Of a stretch of 64,000 nucleotides of DNA, positions 61,066-64,000 are shown one piece after another. The stretch spans positions 1-64,000 of the forward strand of contig CANRBX010000004.1 of the NCBI GenBank assembly GCA_947628955.1. The letters are read 5' to 3'. Origin of the DNA: an uncultured Lachnospiraceae bacterium (GTDB lineage: Bacteria > Bacillota > Clostridia > Lachnospirales > Lachnospiraceae). The notes beneath the pieces are model-generated. The model was not told where the DNA came from. It saw nothing but the letters and a program-made list of their open reading frames with translations, and ran no database searches. The translations under genes and the position numbers were made by a program. Numbering within the stretch: the stretch's first letter is position 1; each line of letters starts with the position of its first letter.

Positions 61066-62373
61066 TTACCGCCCGGATTTGAAATATGGCCTATAATCAT
61101 ATTTCGAAGGAATAGCATCTTTTAAAAGCAGCTCAATATCTATACTTCTGTATATATTGGGAAAGCGTTCTTCTATTAAGCTTCCTACGTCTGCAACGCC
61201 TGATATCGCCTGATACATTGCAAGAGGCGGGCACCAGTTAAAACCGGTAGCCATAACATCGTCTGCTGACCTGACCGAATGGGCGACCTCACGGGCAACA
61301 TATAATGAATAGATAATATATTTCAAAAGAAAATGCAGGCAAATTTCCGCTTCGAGTGAATGATTCTTAACAAGCTGATCAAATGCCTTAAGATAATCTC
61401 CTTCTGAAATGTTTTTCCTCATTCTATCTGCAAATGGGAACACATACGGTATCACGTCGCGGTATGTCCCAGTGTTTATATCGTATACTGTCTGCCTTTT
61501 CAGGCCATTGTCATAGCATATTGATCGATATAATCCCCCTCCTGACTTTCGGCCGAATTTCGTCTCAGTAATAAATTTCTGAGCGAATCCAGGCAGGATA
61601 AAAGTCTCTCGTGCAAAATCGTTCGTATTCTTATATACATTATCAACTATTGCTTTATGAACATCGAGCCCTACAAAGTCAGAAGTTATGAGCGGGGGCA
61701 TGGCACGTCCTGTAAATGTTCCAAGAATGGCATCTATATAATCAATTCCGCCATTGTCTTTATATTTGTCTGCATACTGAAGCGCCTCGTTTATAAATTG
61801 AAATCCTATTCTGTTTCCTAAAAATGCAGGTGAGTCTTTAACCTCAACCACCGTTCTGTATAAAACGTATTTAAGATAACCCTGCAGTTCATCTTTAAGA
61901 GCTTCGTCAGAATATCTGCTCGGCACAAACTCGCAAAGTGTCATATTATATGGGGGATTGAACATATGGACACCGAAGAACCTGCTTTTCAGGTTATCTG
62001 GATAGCACTCTGCCAAAGCGTTGATTGAGAGCCCGGATGTGCCAGTACAGGATACGGCAGTTTCTCTAAGCGCTGTCCCTACCTGCGTTGCAATATCTTT
62101 TTTTACAGAAAAATCCTCAGCAGAACTTTCAAATACTAAGTCAGATCTTGATACACAGGAGCGCAGCATAGAAAAGTCTGCCGGAATGAGATTTTTCGCA
62201 ATGCTGTCGGCTCTTACTGATTTAACTATGCGAGGGATCGTTTTCTTTACTTTCTCGATGTCACGGCCAAGACAATATACTGTTGCATCACCAAATGAAG
62301 CAAATATTCCCGCAACATTGGCTCCCATTGTACCTGTCACACCAATTACAGTAACTGTTTTGATATCTAACAT
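61066..62373 (-). CDS. 3-hydroxyacyl-CoA dehydrogenase (HAD family, NAD-binding)
   Basis: The 435-residue protein starts VTVIGVTGTMGANVAGIFAS (GxxGxMG dinucleotide fold), has SDLVFESSAEDFSVKKDI, TGTSGLSINALAE and FGVHMFNPPYNMTLCEFV with the catalytic His, and KDSPAFLGNRIGFQFINEA. The C-terminal domain is longer than in the usual FadB/PaaH module. It reduces an acetoacetyl-type thioester to the 3-hydroxyacyl-CoA. This redox step and the thiolase give a short 3-hydroxyacyl group. It follows the aminotransferase gene after 18 bases. Confidence 0.87.
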   Translation of the reverse strand: MLDIKTVTVIGVTGTMGANVAGIFASFGDATVYCLGRDIEKVKKTIPRIVKSVRADSIAKNLIPADFSMLRSCVSRSDLVFESSAEDFSVKKDIATQVGTALRETAVSCTGTSGLSINALAECYPDNLKSRFFGVHMFNPPYNMTLCEFVPSRYSDEALKDELQGYLKYVLYRTVVEVKDSPAFLGNRIGFQFINEALQYADKYKDNGGIDYIDAILGTFTGRAMPPLITSDFVGLDVHKAIVDNVYKNTNDFARETFILPGFAQKFITETKFGRKSGGGLYRSICYDNGLKRQTVYDINTGTYRDVIPYVFPFADRMRKNISEGDYLKAFDQLVKNHSLEAEICLHFLLKYIIYSLYVAREVAHSVRSADDVMATGFNWCPPLAMYQAISGVADVGSLIEERFPNIYRSIDIELLLKDAIPSKYDYRPYFKSGR

Positions 62374-62391
62374 CCAATTCTCCGTTCGAGT

Positions 62392-63702
62392 CTATTTAAA
62401 ACAACTGTGTATGATCTTGATAATTATATCTTGTTCTTCTGCTGTCATCTTATTATCTGAAGGTAAACAAATCCCTCTCTGGAATATATCCGCTCCAATA
62501 TCGACCCCCAAACCTTCTATATAAGCGTTTGTACGCGCTCTTCCGTTTCCTTCCCTTGTCACAAACCCATTCAAGCGGAACAACGGCTGCATATGCATGG
62601 GTTTCCAAATAGGACGGCCTTCTGCATTAAACGCACCGATTGAATCCAATATCTCCTGTGGACAGCTCTTGCCAGACTCACTTATATACATGTAATCTTT
62701 CTCTCCCCGTACCTGTTGACACATAGCATCCTCATTGATCAGCAAACAGCTCAGCCAATAGTTCGGTCTACTTTCATCTGCAAATGGGTTGACTGTCACC
62801 AGAAGATCTTTCAGTCCCTCCTGGTATCGCTCGTATATCTCTCTTTTCTGCTTGACGTGCTCGTCGATGTGAAGCATATTTCCCCGAATCACACCAGCAA
62901 TGATATTACTCATGCGGTAGTTGTAACCGAGCTCTTCATGCTGATACCACGGTGCAGCCTCCCTGCTCTGGGTAGACCATTTGCGGACTTTATCTGCATC
63001 AGCCTTATCATTGGTTACAAACATCCCTCCACAACTGCCCGTACATATTTTATTGCCGTTAAAACTTATAGCTCCAAAATCTCCAAAACTGCCACACATG
63101 CCTGACACGACCTGGCCGTCGTACCTCGCTCCCAGTGCCTCTGAGGCATCTTCTATGATCAGCGCACCATGTTTCCTGCAGATCGACACAATCTCATCCA
63201 GCTTTGCTGGCACCCCATATAGATGCGCTAACACCACAAGCTTTATATTCGGATACATCTCAAAAGCGTTCTCAAGTGCTACCGGATCCATGTTCCAGGT
63301 ATCAGCTTCCGTATCAATGAAAACTGGCTCCCCACCTTCGTAAACGACAGGATTTACTGCCGCACTAAAAGTCATATCCGAGCAAAAGACTTTCTGTCCC
63401 GCCAGGCTATTCCCAGGTTTCGAATCCGGGTTGATCCGCTCTGCAGCCAGTTTCATACACAAATGCAAAGCTGCCGTTCCGCAGGACAACCCTACAGCAT
63501 ATTTCATCCCGAGATACTTGGCAACCATTTTCTCGAGTTCATTGATGTTCTCTCCGACCGTGCTCACCCAGTTGGTCTCAATTGCTTCCTTCACATATTC
63601 AAGCTCATCCCCATGCATAGTTGGAGAGGCAAGCCAGATTCTTTTTTCAAATGGCACTATTCCCTCAAAACGAGGATCCTGTAATATCCTTTTTTTATCC
63701 AT
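62392..63702 (-). CDS. DegT/DnrJ/EryC1 aminotransferase (PglE/LegC-like UDP-sugar transaminase)
   Basis: The 436-residue aminotransferase starts FEKRIWLASPTMHGDELEYV with EAIETNWVSTVGENI, AVGLSCGTAALHLCMK, VLAHLYGVPAKLDEI, IEDASEALGARYDGQ, and the PLP lysine in FGAISFNGNKICTGSCGG near residue 215. The longer N-terminal start and SFNGNK site are typical of LegC/PglE-like enzymes that make 4-amino-4,6-dideoxy sugars from 4-keto-UDP-sugars. A 4,6-dehydratase for it is not in this operon within the window. It is the first gene after the - operon leader; AAGGA precedes the ATG. Confidence 0.87.
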   Translation of the reverse strand: MDKKRILQDPRFEGIVPFEKRIWLASPTMHGDELEYVKEAIETNWVSTVGENINELEKMVAKYLGMKYAVGLSCGTAALHLCMKLAAERINPDSKPGNSLAGQKVFCSDMTFSAAVNPVVYEGGEPVFIDTEADTWNMDPVALENAFEMYPNIKLVVLAHLYGVPAKLDEIVSICRKHGALIIEDASEALGARYDGQVVSGMCGSFGDFGAISFNGNKICTGSCGGMFVTNDKADADKVRKWSTQSREAAPWYQHEELGYNYRMSNIIAGVIRGNMLHIDEHVKQKREIYERYQEGLKDLLVTVNPFADESRPNYWLSCLLINEDAMCQQVRGEKDYMYISESGKSCPQEILDSIGAFNAEGRPIWKPMHMQPLFRLNGFVTREGNGRARTNAYIEGLGVDIGADIFQRGICLPSDNKMTAEEQDIIIKIIHSCFK

Positions 63703-63866
63703 TACTTACAAATTCCTTAGTATTAATTTAGTAACAACTTTCACTTTATTGCAAAGCCCTCATGCCTTCTCAAGCCCATATCCTTTTGTTTTAACTATAT
63801 GGTATCCTCTATATCCGCTTCAACAACAATCATGTTATTGGGTTATACACTTTTCCATATATAAAA
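63703..63866 (-). other. Leader of the - operon
   Basis: This gene-free leader of about 165 bases lies between the second loaP hairpin and the aminotransferase start. It begins with the shared U-run and ATATATGG sequence and has no further strong stem-loop that I can see. It is much shorter than the leader of the + operon and carries no small frame with a ribosome binding site. Confidence 0.4.
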
Positions 63867-63894
63867 AGGAAGCTGTTCGTAGAACGCGCTTCCT
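63862..63894 (-). promoter_or_regulatory. Structured hairpin plus U-run at the second loaP stop codon
   Basis: On the - strand, a 7-bp stem (63894-63888 with 63873-63867), a 2x1 internal loop, a 4-bp stem (63885-63882 with 63878-63875) and the loop TAC, then five U. It has the same geometry as the hairpin at 426-458, and three pairs differ by compensatory changes (G-C to A-U, and two U-G to C-G). The following TTTTTATATATGG is identical at both loci. It is probably a terminator that LoaP overrides, or the LoaP binding site itself. Confidence 0.7.
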
Positions 63895-64000
63895 CAAATC
63901 TTCTTCAAGCTGCTGGATCGTACCTTCATCTCCAAGTCCCGCCCGAATAGTTTTACTTTTATTGTTGCTTGCTGCTTCTCCCTATCCACCTTGCAAACAA
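63894..64000 (-). CDS. loaP: LoaP-type transcription antiterminator, 3' end (5' outside window)
   Basis: The last 34 residues and stop TGA (63896-63894) are present: VCKVDREKQQATIKVKLF, then GRDLEMKV, SSLKKI. This matches the KOW end of the first loaP gene at 1-426 (VCRVEKQKARIRVYLFGRDL). Only the C-terminal part is in the window. It lies 191 bases upstream of the aminotransferase gene that begins the - operon. The two loaP genes point inward from the two ends of the window. Confidence 0.68.
   Translation of the reverse strand, partial: VCKVDREKQQATIKVKLFGRDLEMKVRSSSLKKI

Noticed and set aside
1..64000. tRNA or rRNA genes, CRISPR arrays, phage or plasmid origins
   Set aside because: I saw no repeat-spacer arrays, clover-leaf candidates, or replication or phage genes in the window.

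Overview
The window looks like a chromosomal surface-glycan region of a Gram-positive anaerobe of the Clostridia, most likely Lachnospiraceae. This is an inference. It rests on AGGAGG-type ribosome binding sites, loaP-type antiterminator genes heading long glycan operons, and tight ATGA/TAATG gene coupling. Base composition is a mosaic. Most of the window is moderate in GC, the polymerase/flippase cores are AT-rich (about 10.0-15.1 kb and 34.7-39.7 kb), and one block is clearly GC-rich (about 25.4-34.7 kb).

Layout: two complete Wzx/Wzy-type polysaccharide operons face each other tail to tail. The + operon starts with the 3' end of a loaP gene (1-426) and runs to 22374. The - operon starts with the 3' end of a second loaP gene (63894-64000) and runs down to 24251. 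A frameshifted IS110-family transposase lies where the two operon tails meet. Each loaP stop codon overlaps a hairpin of the same architecture, with compensatory base changes between the two copies, followed by a U-run.

+ operon: initiating phosphoglycosyl transferase, an SDR epimerase, a WbuB-like glycosyltransferase, FnlA/FnlB/FnlC (UDP-L-FucNAc), WbuX/WbuY/WbuZ (amidotransferase and HisH/HisF-like pair that should make the acetamidino sugar FucNAm), a circularly permuted glycosyltransferase, Wzy, a surface-carbohydrate protein, Wzx, and a pseudaminic acid set (PseC, F, I, H, G). The pseudaminic set is interleaved with three formyltransferases and a PIG-L deacetylase. PseB is absent. FnlA, which passes through the substrate of PseC, may feed both pathways.

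- operon: DegT aminotransferase, 3-hydroxyacyl-CoA dehydrogenase, thiolase, LpxD-like acyltransferase, initiating transferase, PIG-L deacetylase (plus a decayed copy), and acyl-CoA carboxyltransferase. Then come two NeuD-like acyltransferases and a small dedicated type II fatty-acid/polyketide-like set: FabD, two FabG, two FabH and two ACPs, with no FabZ or enoyl reductase. A split transketolase, an AMP-ligase, a GNAT, LuxE and LuxC follow. Next are a nucleotidyltransferase-kinase fusion with SIS isomerase and HAD phosphatase, a glycosyltransferase, Wzy, Wzx and a GT2. The operon ends with a GDP-mannose branch (Gmd, Fcl, SDR, second split transketolase, SDR, ColD-like 3-dehydratase, ManC, ManA) and an acyltransferase.

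The most notable signals are: (1) four poly-G tracts of 7-9 G, all on the coding strand of glycan genes, where exactly 8 G would restore an intact or coupled reading frame in every case, which suggests phase variation (or homopolymer sequencing error); (2) a dedicated acyl-chain factory inside a glycan operon; (3) a ColD-type dehydratase next to a split transketolase, suggesting a branched-chain sugar; (4) the circularly permuted glycosyltransferase; (5) the paired loaP genes and RNA hairpins.
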